Notes: generated by a model not told the origin, from the letters alone. A stretch of DNA of 64,000 bases from Dryococelus australis (GCA_029891345.1 CM056994.1:222247991-222311990), one strand, 5' to 3'; positions 24,245-34,390 are shown, counted from the first letter of the stretch. Made by a program: numbers and translations.

Positions 24245-24490
24245 ACCATCAGAAAACCAACAGCAAATTGAATGCCCAAACCATCAGAAAAAATTACCGT
24301 AATTTTCCTGATCCAAAACACCAGCTTCCGATTCGAGCACAGCCCCAGTTATAAGAAAAACCAACAGCAAATTAAATGCGCGAACCATCAGAAAACCAAT
24401 GGTAAATTAAATGCTCAAACCATCAGCAAATCAATGGTAAATTTAATGCACGCGACATCAGAAAACCAACGGTAAATAGAATACTCTAGT
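24245..24490. repeat. Tandem units inside the left TIR
   Basis: Units of about 35-40 bases built on 'accatcagaaaaccaa' then 'ggtaaattaaatgc' repeat several times. The right TIR has only one or two equivalents near 35865-35915. Short direct repeats of 'aaaaagtgactacaaaaagttg' follow at about 24528-24665. Confidence 0.75.
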
Positions 24491-24689
24491 CATCAGAAAA
24501 CATTAACTGCCGATTCGAGCACATCCGCAAAAAAAGTGACTACAAAAGTTGCATTAGCATGCAGTTACAAAAAGTGACTACAAAAAGTTGAATTTGGGGG
24601 CAGGGAGCAGTTGCAAAAAGTGACTACAAAAAGTTGCGTTTGGAAGCAGTTGCAAAGAGTGACTCAAGAAATTTGAATGTGTAAAAAAT

Positions 24690-24710
24690 AAAATATTTTA
24701 TATAATAAAG
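24690..24710 (+). promoter_or_regulatory. AT-rich start-proximal motif before the TIR ORF
   Basis: The run aaatattttatataataaag sits directly before the ATG at 24711. Related TATAATAA-like runs sit at the starts of several other genes of this element. Confidence 0.5.
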
Positions 24711-25004
24711 ATGGACCAGTTTCTAAATGTATTGAACGGAACCCAACAATTTAAGAAACTTTCCGAACTTACAATGGAACAGACCTATCCCATAGACCAT
24801 GCTGAAATAAATGATACATGGTATGGATACAAAGTGGTAATTACTTCTGGAAATTTTAAAGTAACCTTACCAGACAGATATGTTCCGATTTTCAGCGAAA
24901 AAGTTTTAGATGATGTTAATCGTGATGGTATACATTTTGCATATGATGGAATGGTGGATTGTGGTGCTAAACAAAGCCATTCTATTCGGTTTTTTAAAGA
25001 GTAA
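24711..25004 (+). CDS. TIR-encoded protein of unknown function, intact copy
   Basis: The frame has 97 codons from ATG (MDQFLNVLNGTQQFKKLSEL) to TAA with no internal break. The composition is mixed, with a central VTLPDRYVPIFSEKVLDD and a C-terminal FAYDGMVDCGAKQSHSIRF. There is no signal peptide or membrane segment. I recall similar small proteins in insect genomes but know no function. A second, broken copy lies inverted in the right TIR (35410-35703), because the gene is part of the terminal repeat. Its intactness contrasts with the rest of the element. Confidence 0.75.
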   Translation: MDQFLNVLNGTQQFKKLSELTMEQTYPIDHAEINDTWYGYKVVITSGNFKVTLPDRYVPIFSEKVLDDVNRDGIHFAYDGMVDCGAKQSHSIRFFKE

Positions 25005-25031
25005 ATGATTTACAAGCACTGTCATTATGAC

Positions 25032-25061
25032 GTGTTTAACGGCTCGCGAGCCGTTAAACAC
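25032..25061. repeat. Perfect 30-bp palindrome at the polB inversion
   Basis: The 15-base arm gtgtttaacggctcg is followed without spacer by its exact reverse complement. It lies at the inner edge of the left TIR, next to the inverted polymerase segment. Confidence 0.9.
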
Positions 25062-25557
25062 TTTAATCGCAATACACTCAATTTACGTCTTCCCAAACGG
25101 TGTGATTTGTTACAAGAAAAGGTGTCTACCTTTTCTTGTAACAAAGTCAAGAATTTAATTGGAAAAATGCTTACACGTTTCTCGGAATTGGTTTCTGGAA
25201 AGATTGCTAGAGAGTTTATCGATACTACTAGCATAAATTTAAATGAGTCAATAAATTTAAGATTTACACTTCCACATACGTGCTTTGTAAAATAAATATA
25301 TTTTTCTTCGTTGTTGGGAATTAGATCAATCTTATGTTCATCGATGCCAAGATCTCTTATGAATAAATTTGTGTCATAGCCAGATAGATTGTGTATAAAC
25401 ACTGGGACAAAACATCGATTTCTATACGATAAGTTACAATCTTTGGGTGCAGTTCCCCTAAATTTCCCCGTAAGATGATCATGATCTCTCACAGAATCAC
25501 CATTCAAAGGCTTTTCACATATATGGCAATGGGTCGCTGTATCATGAACAATTTGTC
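25062..25557 (-). pseudogene. Inverted exonuclease-side segment of pPolB
   Basis: The minus strand encodes, from 25557 down, a Cys-rich HNH-like start, VRDHDHLTGKFRG, PVFIHNLSGYDTNLFIRDLG and FIDSFKFML, ending in DFVTRKG near 25130. In known Polinton polymerases this stretch precedes the PYxYMDS motif, which here lies on the opposite strand at 25554. The segment has therefore flipped in place. Confidence 0.85.
25106..25145. repeat. Perfect 18-bp hairpin at the polB inversion
   Basis: The arms are 25106-25123 and 25128-25145, with a 4-base loop (gtct). The right arm is part of the inverted polymerase reading, in the region that encodes DFVTRKG on the minus strand. The left arm looks like a locally inverted duplicate of it. 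Confidence 0.9.
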
Positions 25558-27289
25558 CATATGACTACATGGACAGTGCTGAGAAATTTTGTGAGACATC
25601 GCTTCCATCCAAAGATGCATTTTACAACAAACTCAATAAATGCGACATTACAGACAAAGATTACGAATTTGCGAGAGAGGTGTGGGAAAAATTCAACATA
25701 AAATCTCTAAGAGAGTGCACAGAACTCTATAACAAATCTGATGTGTTGATATTGTCCGACATAATGGAATTTTAGAGATGTGTGTCTCAAAACATATAAG
25801 CTAGATCCAGCATAATAGTTCACAGCCCCACAGTTAGCATGGGATGCTATGCTCAAACACACTAAAATATAACTAGAATTACTAACAGATTACGACATGA
25901 TTTTGATGATAGAAAAAGGTGTTCGTGGTGGAATTTCACAATGTTGTAAACGATATGCTAAAGCAAATAAATACATGAATGCTTATGATAGCACAAAGGA
26001 AATCTTTTATCTTACATATCTGGATGCCAACAACTTGTGTGGATGGGATATGAGTCAGTATTTACCCTATGGTAGGTTTAAGTGGGCAAATATAGATGTA
26101 ACAAAAATAGAAGATGATGCTAGCAAAGGGTATATATTGGAAGTTGATATGGAATACCCACATGAACTACAAGAGCTCCACAAAGATCTGCCATTGGCAC
26201 CAGAGAATAAAATACCGGAAGGTTAAAAAAAACTCCAAACTCTTGACTACTCTGGATGGTAAAGAAAAATATGTTTTACACTATGTAAATCTTACGCAAT
26301 AGCTATCTCTCAGAATGAAGTTGAAAAAGATCCATAGAGTTCTGAAGTTTGATCAAACAGATTGGCTCAAGTCCTATATTTATCTAAATACAAATATGCG
26401 AACGAAGTTTACAAATGACTTTGAAAAAGATTTCTACAAGCTAATGAACAATTTCATTTTTGGAAAAACAATGGAAAATATTATAAACAATGGATATTCA
26501 GTTGTGCACAAGTTCTAAGCAAATGGATAAACTAGTGGCTAGACCAAACTTTAAAGACAGGACTATATTTACTAGCTCCTTGGTTGCAGTTCATATGAAT
26601 AAAACAAAACTGTGCTTTAACAAACCCATTTATGCTGGAATGAGTATACTTGATCTATCGAAAGTCTTAATGTATGATTTTCACTATAATATAATGAAGC
26701 CAAAGTATGGGGAAAATATTGAACTGTGCTACCAAGATACTGATTCGTACATTTTTATATAAAAACACCAGACTTCTACAGTGACATTAAAGAAATGGTC
26801 GACCATTTTGATACTTCTGACTATAGAAAAGATAACGCATGTGGTATACTGTTAGTTAACAAAAAGATTATTGTCATGATGAATATAATGGAAAAATAAT
26901 GGAAGAATTTATTGGTTTGAAATCGAAAATGTATGCTATAAATGTGGAGGGTGGTGCAAAGAAAAAAACAAAGGCTGTGAAAAATGCTGTAGTCAGAAAT
27001 GAGATTAGTTTTGGTGACTACAAAAAGTGTTTGTTTGGTAAAAAAGTGTTGTACAAAAATTAATCTTATTAGAAATAAGAAACATGAACTCTATACGATT
27101 GAGATGAGAAAAAAAGCATTAAGCCCCGAAGATGATAAAAGATTTATTCTTAAAGATGGCATTTAAACACTACCATGGGGACACTACAAAATTGTAAAAG
27201 AGTGATACTATGAAAGAGCAGTTGCCCAGCGTGAAGCGCCTTATCGCCGATATCGTTCGCGAGTCGTTCATGAGCTTAAAGGAAAGCAT

Positions 27290-27301
27290 ATGTATAATAA
27301 A
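27290..27301 (+). promoter_or_regulatory. TATAATAAA-like motif before the bro start
   Basis: atgtataataaa directly precedes ATG 27302, matching the motif at other gene starts of this element. It supports 27302 over the in-frame ATG at 27290 as the start. Confidence 0.45.
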
Positions 27302-28077
27302 ATGCAATCGCTCATCGATATCGTGAAGGGTAAACTAGTCTACGAGTGTAAGAAAGTGTATATGATCATCGACGAAGAAGGCAATCCGTGGTTCAAAGCT
27401 AAAGATGTAGTGGACATACTCGAGTATGCGAATACAAAACAGGCAATCATCGACCATGTTAGAGCCAAACATCGTAATACATATGAAAATTTAGAGATTC
27501 GCGACCCTTGCCGAGTGCACATCAACATACCGTGTTTATCAATGAACCAGGCTTGTACGCATTGATCATGAAATCAAAGATGGCAGCAGCTGAAAAATTC
27601 AGGGACTGGGTGTACGAAGAAGTGCTGCCGTCCATTCGCAAATACAGCGAGTACAAGATCGAGCAAAAGTACAAACCACTGCTGGACGACTTGAACAAGA
27701 AGCTTATAGTGGCTAACGATATTATCGATAAATGTGCACCACCACCAATGGAAGATATCGGTAAACATCATCGGTTCACTCTCATCTACACTGGTTGTAT
27801 CTGTTACTATGTCATCAGATGCCAAACGCGTATAGTACGTGCTCGTAACAATGAGGCAAGACAAGAATACCCCAATATGCAAGTGCTTCTTTTTCTCACC
27901 AATGTTAATCCCGTAATGCTGTATAACCTTATGAAAGACCAATTGCCCATTAAAGCTGTAGGTATAGGCAACTGCTTCATCACAGAGATGAATCAAGATG
28001 ACTTGATTGACAGTATCATACACATAAAGTCGTTTGCGAGCTTTAAGGAACATTATCAGACGATAGATTTGGAGTAA
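27302..28077 (+). pseudogene. BRO-N family protein, one frameshift
   Basis: BRO proteins are DNA-binding proteins best known from baculoviruses and other large DNA viruses. The N-terminal BRO-N domain reads NPWFKAKDVVDILEYANTKQ (about residues 30-50), then after a frameshift near 27500-27530 VFINEPGLYALIMKSK and FRDWVYEEVLPSIRKY. A coiled linker follows (KYKPLLDDLNKKLIVANDII). The C-terminal domain (FTLIYTGCICYYVIRCQ, then NMQVLLFLTNV) resembles C-terminal domains of BRO-like proteins of insect viruses, but that assignment is from memory. The start at 27302 is chosen because the duplicate downstream also begins MQSLI. The gene is otherwise open to TAA and sits directly after polB. Confidence 0.82.
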
Positions 28078-28111
28078 GTATTTCGAGATGACATTTCAAA
28101 ATGTATCGCAG

Positions 28112-28320
28112 ATATGCAATCGCTCATCAACATTGTAAACGGCAAACTCAACTATGGTGGTAGGGAGGTGTAATTGATTATCGACGAAAGAGGCAATCCA
28201 TGGTTCTAGGTGAAAGACGTTGAGAGAATACTCGAGTATGCGAATGCAAAACAGGCTGTCTTACTAAACGTCGAAGACGACGATAGAAGCATCCTTCAAA
28301 ACTTGTGTATACAAAGGGAG
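28112..28320 (+). pseudogene. Second, truncated BRO-N copy
   Basis: It begins MQSLINIVNGKLNYGG and continues LIIDERGNPWF, VKDVERILEYANAKQAVL, parallel to the first 65 residues of the upstream BRO protein. Two in-frame stops (near 28170 and 28207) and loss of the rest make it a pseudogene. It looks like a tandem duplication, or a second capture, of the bro gene. Confidence 0.8.
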
Positions 28321-28468
28321 TCTGTGCGACAGACTCTCTATAATTCCCATCCTCAGGCACTTTTTTTCAGATCCCATTTCAAACACTCTTATAGCGCTAT
28401 TATATAACAGTAAATGTTTTTAATGGATAACCATCCATTAAAAACTAATAACCATACATGTTTGCATA

Positions 28469-29715
28469 CTATTGGGCTTCGGTGATTCTTTCACTTTTAA
28501 CATCATAAATTAGGTTTCTTTGGCTTACTAGTACCACATTACAAATAGTTGTAGCTGATATTGGGTTATTAAAATCAACTATAAGTTTCCGATTAGTTCG
28601 ATGTTTTCCAATAGCTGATTTTCTGTAAGAACAATCAATAACATACAATGGTCTTCTCCCAATAAATGACTCAGAGTTGAAGCACAGTTCATTATTATGA
28701 TAAGGAGTATCTAGTTTAGTCTTTGAATTTCTAAAATTGTTGTAAGCAATATACATCTTATCGAAAATTTTATCATCAATGTCTAAATTCCAATTCTCTT
28801 TGGGAAACGCTTCATTCCGTCCATTCTTAATAGAAATATTTTTGACGGAACAAGAGTCAAACATTGAACCGTGTTTGTATTGCCCAGAATTTTCTTTTCT
28901 GTTTTGCTGAAAACCAACAATGACAAAGTCTGGCATGTCGAATTGGATTGAATTGATCTTTTATATCAAACTGAAATGAGTTTGCATTAGTAGATACTGG
29001 TTTTTCAAGACATTGCCAATAATTAAAACTAATTGGAATTTTGGGATGTTTGTATAATTTTGCTTTAATTTCGTATCCATAAGTAGGATCGTATTCAACA
29101 ATTGGCCACAGAATTTCCAATTTCTCAATAACAATTTTACCAGCATCTGGTATATTATCTGCATCATCAGATCTGTCTGCTTTCTTTGTAGGTCTTCTGT
29201 AAAGCAAAACACAGTCACTAGAATCTCGAATGAATGTGATCTTGTACTCACCTTTCCAGATTATTTCATTACAATCTCTCATATAACAAAACAAATATCT
29301 TAATGGATAGGTCATTTCGTTAAACTTATCTTTCCTAACATGTTTACCTAGTTCTATCCCGACATTTGGAAGTATGCTGATTCCGAGCCTAGCAATGTAC
29401 GCATCATTGTTGAAGTGATGCCACAGTTGTCAATACTTTCGATTATACAACCATGTTTAGAGATCTCTATTCTTGAGAACTGGAATGGGTAGAAATTCTC
29501 ACAAAGATCAATAGTTAAAGTTTTTTCATAAGGTTCATATGTATCTTTTTTAATTAGCATATACTGTTGGTATACATAAGCTTCATTCGGATGTGAAAAT
29601 GCATCGCCAATAGGAAAATCAAACTCAATGTGCTTGTTGTATTCAAATTATTTTTTGTTTTGTCGTTTGGCAGAAACAACTGACACTCATAACTTTCAAT
29701 TTTTTGTTGATCCAT
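28469..29715 (-). pseudogene. Double-jelly-roll major-capsid-like protein, frameshifted
   Basis: Polinton capsid proteins of this type form the icosahedral shell. The reading starts MDQQKIESYECQLFLPN at 29715. It changes frame near 29640 and reads LIKKDTYEPYEKTLTIDLCE (29354-29560), changes again near 29330 and continues to about 28940 (ILWPIVEYDPTYGYEIKAKL). It ends in a third frame with PDFVIVGFQQNRKENSG and FIGRRPLYVIDCSYRKS (28469-28936). These segments match the insect double-jelly-roll-like family as I recall it. The total of about 415 codons is normal for the family. The start follows a TATAATAA motif. Confidence 0.8.
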
Positions 29716-29738
29716 TTATTATATATAAAAAAATTTCT
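29716..29738 (-). promoter_or_regulatory. TATATAATAA motif before the capsid start
   Basis: Read on the minus strand, tttttttatatataataa runs directly into ATG at 29715. Confidence 0.5.
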
Positions 29739-29841
29739 TAAACAACTACACTTTTCTTATTAACCCAAGAATTATGACTACTATCAAAACAAAGCCATTA
29801 AATTAGCAGCTTATTTCCTTTTCTTCACAAAACTTTTTCCA

Positions 29842-30815
29842 CTAAGTAGTCTTTATCATATTTGGTCTTAAACAGCTCTGGCTAATAAAAAATACCTTTA
29901 ATAAGTTCATTTTTAAATCTTTTATTCTGTGTGTCATGGGGTTGGTGTGCAATACTTCAAACACCTCAAATACTTCAGTGGACCAATTTGGCGTATATCC
30001 TTTTTCAAACAAATTTTTACTTTTGCTTGTACTAACTTTATCTCCTATTGCAAACTTTGGTTTAACCATTTTTCTTTCTCCTCAGTACATGTTGATTAGA
30101 ATAGAACTTTCATTCTTTGTATTTATATTGGCGAGTTTCATTCCGATTGTACTGTGAACAGTGTTATTGTATTCACTTATTAATTTAGGTAATATAGCCA
30201 CTCATTTATAGTTTCCCTGCATAGTAAATATCTTCCACATTTTATCCTTCAATGTTCTGTTAAATCTCTCTACAACACTAGCTTTCTTTCCACTGTATGT
30301 TGAATAGTGTGTTATGGTGTTGTTAACCATTAATGTCTTAAATGATTTATTGTAAAAAAATTTCCCTTCATCTGTTTGTAAATCCATGGGTTTTGGATTA
30401 TTCAAAATAGTTTTATATGCTAAAGTAACATTTTCACCAGTTTTATCTTTGATTGGTATTGCCCATGCATATCTGGGAAAAAATCATCTATCACAGTTAA
30501 CATATATTTAAACCCTTTGTTAATTCTACGTATACCTTATAAAGATCCAGAATTCATTTCGACTAAATCAGCTTGCCAAAGATCATCGATACCATAAGAT
30601 AGAACAGTTCTTCTGGGGAAGTTTTTTCGCATTGGTTTATGAATTTCATTTACAATATTGTTTTTTATACTCCCACCAGTGAATAGTGAGTTATTGGTAA
30701 CACGGCATCTACAAACACATTTAATTCTTACTTTGTTATTATTTGTAAATTCATATGAACTTAGTGTATTTTTCATACATTTGAGACAGTATACATTTAA
30801 GTTATCATTGTTCAT
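29842..30815 (-). pseudogene. Polinton DDE (retroviral-type) integrase
   Basis: It integrates the element through its terminal repeats. The N-terminal Cys-rich zinc-finger-like region (VYCLKCMKNT, then CVCRCR) starts at 30815. The catalytic triad is visible: D in DLWQADLVEM (about 30560), D in MDLQTDEGKFFY (about 30385) and E in SVVERFNRTLKDKM (about 30260). The C-terminal DNA-binding module is FAIGDKVSTSKSKNLFEKGY (30069 downward). A stop near 30540, a frameshift near 30475 and stops at about 30200 and 30075 disrupt it. Confidence 0.9.
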
Positions 30816-30835
30816 TTTATTTATTTATATAATAA
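30816..30835. promoter_or_regulatory. 20-bp divergent start-to-start spacer
   Basis: tttatttatttatataataa is all that separates the integrase start (minus) from the start of the DUF8207-like gene (plus, ATG 30836). It carries a TATAATAA motif for the plus side and an AT-rich run for the minus side, so any promoter for the pair must lie here or inside the genes. Confidence 0.55.
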
Positions 30836-31865
30836 ATGAATCAACAAATAATTGTAAAAATATATAGAAGAATATAGAGAGAAGAAGACAGATAATTGAA
30901 AAGTTTAGAACTTTTAGAAAATTTCGCCAAGATGAATATATTAAAAATAAAAAACACAAGCAACCATTGATAGATGTGATAGAAGATTTGGGACAAAATT
31001 GGACACATAACAAATAAGAATAAGAACTTAATTAAAGAACTTATTCAATTTACAGTTAAGAATTTAGACTACCCACAGACACCAACTTTTGAAAGAAAAC
31101 TGTTTGGTAAAACAGGCAGTGATGAACGCTATGACGATGGTATTAAACGAATTGGCGATGACGATAAACACTATGACGATGGCGTTAAACACATTGACGA
31201 TGACGATGAACGCCATGACAAAGCGTTGGGGCATTTGAAAACTGATATCTCACAATTAACTAACTACAAAACAACATTTATTGATAAGAAAGTGGCAGAT
31301 TTCTTAATTGACTGCAAAGACGATGTTTTCGGACTAAAGGCTGATAAAGGCAGATTGAATATTGGTGATAGCGAAGTAACATTCAACAATGACAAATTTA
31401 CTGTAAAAGGCCGAACATATACTGGAACTGATGGTTTAATGAAATTAATAACTAGTAAGAAAGTAACAGAAAGTGACTATACTGCAACCGACTATGAACA
31501 TTATAGTTGTATCCTAGCAGATACAAGTGCAGTTTTTCAAAACAATGATCCAAATTTGGGAACGCCAAAATAGAGTAAAGGGAATAAATGGAAAACTATT
31601 GTTAAACCTATTTACGATTTGATCAAAAAGAAATGTCCCTCACCTAAAAAAGAGAAAGGTATAAAGAAATATAGATTATCCCAAAGAATACATATGGATG
31701 GATGATGTTAGGATGATTATTGATCGACTTCTCATTATTTATGGTGAAGAGTATGCTGGAAATGATAACTATTACAATGAAAAAGTTGGAATAACGAATA
31801 TGCTCAACAGCAAGTTTAGTGACTTTGTTGTGAATAATCCAAAAGGTATACCATATCTGATAAGA
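30836..31865 (+). pseudogene. DUF8207-like Polinton protein
   Basis: This is an uncharacterised protein regularly present in insect Polintons, as I recall. After a broken N-terminus (30836-31070) the frame reads a charged, repeated stretch (31090-31220: DERYDDGIKRIGDDDKHYDD). The recognisable core follows: DDVFGLKADKGRLNIGDSEV, YTGTDGLMKLITSKK and a stop at 31571 within NNDPNLGTPK. In-frame KWKTIVKPIYDLIKKK then changes frame near 31680 to WMDDVRMIIDRLLIIYGEEY. The Asp-rich repeat 'gatgacgatgaacgc' is a small in-gene tandem expansion. Its function is unknown. Confidence 0.6.
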
Positions 31866-32248
31866 ATGTTAAATACAATACCACGTACTTTTTGGGAGTC
31901 GGAGCATCATGGAAAAGGGTTACTCAATGATATAATAAATTCACTACTTTTGAGTTGCATGCACCCGGTTAGCAATACTTAGGTCCAGGTACTAGACTAA
32001 AAGAGAGAATTGAACGTGGTGATAAACCCATTAATCCACTAGATGCGGCTGCAATGAAACATGATATAGCTTATCATCATCATAAAGAGCTAGCTGAAAG
32101 ACATGTAGCTGATGAAGAACTAGAAAATAAAGCGTTCAAAAGATTGTTAAGTCCAGATGCTGGTCTCAATGAGAGATTGTGGGCTGTTGTTAATGGATCT
32201 GCGATGCATATTCAAAGTAAGCTTGGCTGGGGAATTAAAATAAAATAA
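31866..32248 (+). pseudogene. Phospholipase A2-like (parvovirus VP1-type) domain protein, one frameshift
   Basis: A domain of this type in parvovirus capsids helps breach endosomal membranes. Similar domains occur in insect Polintons. The first part reads WESEHHGKGLLNDIINSL, then a frameshift near 31950, then LGPGTRLKERIERGDKPINP with the PLA2 signature DAAAMKHDIAYHHHKELAER (about 32045-32105). The HD pair of the catalytic motif and a GPG calcium-loop-like segment are present. It is followed closely by the membrane/protease gene. Confidence 0.78.
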
Positions 32249-32265
32249 AATATTTGTTATAATAA
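32249..32265 (+). promoter_or_regulatory. TATAATAA motif before the membrane/protease gene
   Basis: aaatatttgttataataa abuts ATG 32266, the clearest plus-strand example of the motif. Confidence 0.55.
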
Positions 32266-33094
32266 ATGAAAGTAAAAAACATTGTATTTCAAGTTCCTAA
32301 CAAGGAGTTGAAGGGTTTGAATATTGATTCTTTCCTAACGAAAGACCAACTGGATCGTAAAAATAAGAAACTAAAGGAGGACAAAGGGATGGCTATCACT
32401 ATTTCAGTTCCACAGCTTAAGAAAATGTCCAAAGAAATGAAAACTGGAAATTGTTTCACAGTTTACAAGGGTGGATTTTTACCCTTAATTTTTGCAGTAT
32501 TGGGAGTTCTAGGAGCATTAGCTGGTAGTGAATCATCTATCGCTACATCAGTAATTAAAGCTAAGAAGAAAAACCAAGAATTGGAAGAACAATGCAGGCA
32601 TATTTTAGCTATGGAGGAATACGGCAAGGGATTGGAGAAAGTCAAGTGGGGTAAGAATGTTAAAAAAAAAATAACTCCACTCAGTAACTTTGATATTGAT
32701 CAAATGGTTAGAAAATTCAACATTAAACATTTTAGGGGTGTATTTATGATCGATGAGCTACTTAACACACCATTCGATAATGAATGCAGGATTGTTAATC
32801 TAGTTGTTTCGACAAACTCTGGTACACACTGGGTATGCTATTGGAAAAAAGCAAACAAATATTATTTTGATTCATTTGGCGGATATCCACCGCGACAATT
32901 AATAGCATATCTCGGAAGTAATATTGTTTATAACGATGATAGGATTCAAAATTTCAATTAAGTAACTTGTGGTCATTTGTGTGTAATTGTGCTAAACCTC
33001 TTTTCACATAATTTTAAATTTCCAAACATTATTTCACTATTAATAAACAATGGATATATGTGGAAATGCATCAATGAGCTCTTGGATTGAAGAT
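32266..33094 (+). pseudogene. Membrane-segment protein fused to adenovirus-like cysteine protease; one stop before the catalytic Cys
   Basis: The open frame is 231 codons. Residues 1-60 are basic and charged. Residues about 65-90 form a hydrophobic stretch (KGGFLPLIFAVLGVLGALAG) followed by a charged helix, like a small virion membrane-active protein. From about residue 138 a C48/adenain-type protease follows (FNIKHFRGVFMIDELLN, then catalytic His in SGTHWVCYWKK, then YYFDSFGGYPPRQLI). TAA at 32959-32961 ends the frame. In the same frame beyond it the expected Cys motif TCGHLCVIVL appears. Such proteases mature capsids. One stop codon is the only visible break. Confidence 0.85.
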
Positions 33095-33345
33095 CAAATT
33101 AAAGAACGCACGAACAATGATGAGAAGATCTGTCCTAACGATTTTGGTTCCAACACAGAGTTCAACGACTTTATGACCATACTGACAAGAAATAACAGAT
33201 ATTGGATAAAGCCTATCTTACTTTCTTGAAAGTAGATAATAATATAGATTTTGAACAAAAAGACAAAGACATGTGGGAAATCCTATTGCACCGATGGACA
33301 CAATCAATTTAGAGTACTTATTTGAAAAACAGAATTAACATTAAT
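33050..33345 (+). pseudogene. Small Polinton ORF of unknown function
   Basis: ATG 33050 opens 59 codons (MDICGNASMSSWIEDQIKER) to TGA at 33227. Another frame then continues with YLTFLKVDNNIDFEQKDKDM. The overlap with the end of the protease reading is about 45 bases. I recognise no domain. The mixed polar composition and position between protease and ATPase suggest an accessory protein. Confidence 0.5.
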
Positions 33346-33429
33346 CGTTTAGTTGGGAAATACAATTCAAAAGAAAAAAGCATTTTACTTTGATAACCGA
33401 ATAGAATATTTTTTTATTGAGAGATGGAA

Positions 33430-33660
33430 CTATGGTTGAAATAATAATAGAACCAGAAAAATATAAAGTGTTAACTGTTATCATGAACGGAAAAAAATGA
33501 CATGCATAAAACTTTTAAAGTATACCCTGATGATATATATTTTAAAACACCAAAACGCCACAATGTACCCGAAGGTACAATTGTGTTTCTTAAAATAGCT
33601 ATGGAATATGAATACGTTTAAAAGGATCAGAATATGTTAGTTTTTAATGTAAACACTTCC
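33430..33660 (+). pseudogene. Degraded ORF of unknown function
   Basis: Frames read MVEIIIEPEKYKVLTVIMNG and then, after a break, HKTFKVYPDDIYFKTPKRHN and VFLKIAMEYEYV. It looks like one former protein of about 70-80 residues. The family is unknown. Confidence 0.4.
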
Positions 33661-33690
33661 ATTAAAAACAAAACTTACAATCTAAGAATT

Positions 33691-34359
33691 TAAAAAGTCT
33701 TTAATTTTATTATGGTACTTGCCATTATCTAACTTACGAGTCATATCTATTGTAACAAAACCATATTAATTATTCCAACATTTTGAACACGTTTCCCTAA
33801 ATTTCTCAAATGACATATCACCACCTACAAAATCACTATGAATATGTTTAAGATTTGTATCGTCTTGTCTGAATATGCAATGAAAATTAGCATTGTTTCT
33901 TATAAGCTGCTTAGGTACTTTTAAGTATGTCTGAGCTAAATATAAACAATCAATATCTTTATGTTTACCGTGAGTAAAGTAATCCCTTAACATATTTTGA
34001 TTTTCAAGTATGATATCATCGAAAACAACTACAGACTATTTGTGACATTCATTTAAGTCAACCATTTCTTCATTTGATCGAAAGAAGTATGCTATTGGTT
34101 AATTAAATAATTTTGATGCTACATTCTTTAAATTGATATATTTTGGTTGGTCCAGACTTTTTGAACATACATAGAGAGTACCAAAGTCCAACCATCCCTG
34201 AGCATACATAAAATTGTATATCATAAGTGTAGTTTTCCCACTGTTACTAGGACCCACAAACACATAATATTATTAGTTAATAATTCTCCATGACGTTTTG
34301 CCAATACAGTCGTCTGGTATTCTTATTTTAATTTCCCAGTCTACATATTTCTTGCTCAT
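33691..34359 (-). pseudogene. FtsK/HerA-type genome packaging ATPase
   Basis: It pumps DNA into preformed capsids in related viruses. From ATG 34359 the reading gives SKKYVDWEIKIRIPDD, then Walker A GPSNSGKTTLM (about 34245), Walker B SVVVFDDIILENQNM (about 34020) and, in ORF 33766-33993, HGKHKDIDCLYLAQTYLKVP, where a sensor-like residue is expected. A C-terminal FRETCSKCW follows. In-frame stops at about 34280, 34105 and 34040, and near the end, disable it. Its length of about 223 codons is normal. Confidence 0.87.
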
Positions 34360-34390
34360 TTATTAATATATTTTGTTAATAATGTAATAA
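34360..34390. promoter_or_regulatory. 31-bp divergent start-to-start spacer
   Basis: This is the whole gap between the ATPase start (minus) and the penton-like start (plus). Both ends read ...taataa directly before ATGAG on their own strand, so the motif is present twice in opposite orientation. Confidence 0.6.

Larger units (their letters stand above)
24209..25008. repeat. Left terminal inverted repeat of the Polinton
   Basis: The outermost 39 bases differ from the reverse complement of the right end at four positions. Similarity runs inward through the ORF at 24711 to about 25008. It is about 260 bases longer than the right copy because it holds extra tandem units. Confidence 0.92.
25062..27205 (+). 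pseudogene. Protein-primed DNA polymerase B (pPolB), with an internal inversion
   Basis: This is the replicative polymerase of the element. The main part is on the plus strand from about 25554. It reads PYDYMDSAEKFCETSLP, then palm motif A (YLTYLDANNLCGWDMSQYLP, about 26010-26070), motif B ([20 protein letters not shown], about 26413-26472), motif C (LCYQDTDSYIFI, about 26725-26760) and a C-terminal block ending GHYKIVKE before TGA at 27203. Stops and frameshifts occur near 25775, 25870, 26224, 26515, 26760 and 27060. The segment that should precede 25554, carrying DHDHLTGKFRG and FVPVFIHNLSGYDTNLFI of the exonuclease region, lies inverted at about 25120-25557. The N-terminal region is missing. 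Confidence 0.9.

Noticed and set aside
25005-25295. 96-codon plus-strand frame beside the TIR
   Set aside because: It is the reverse-strand shadow of the inverted polymerase segment and the palindromes.
27574-28053. 159-codon minus-strand frame
   Set aside because: Antisense shadow of the BRO gene, whose plus-strand reading contains family motifs.
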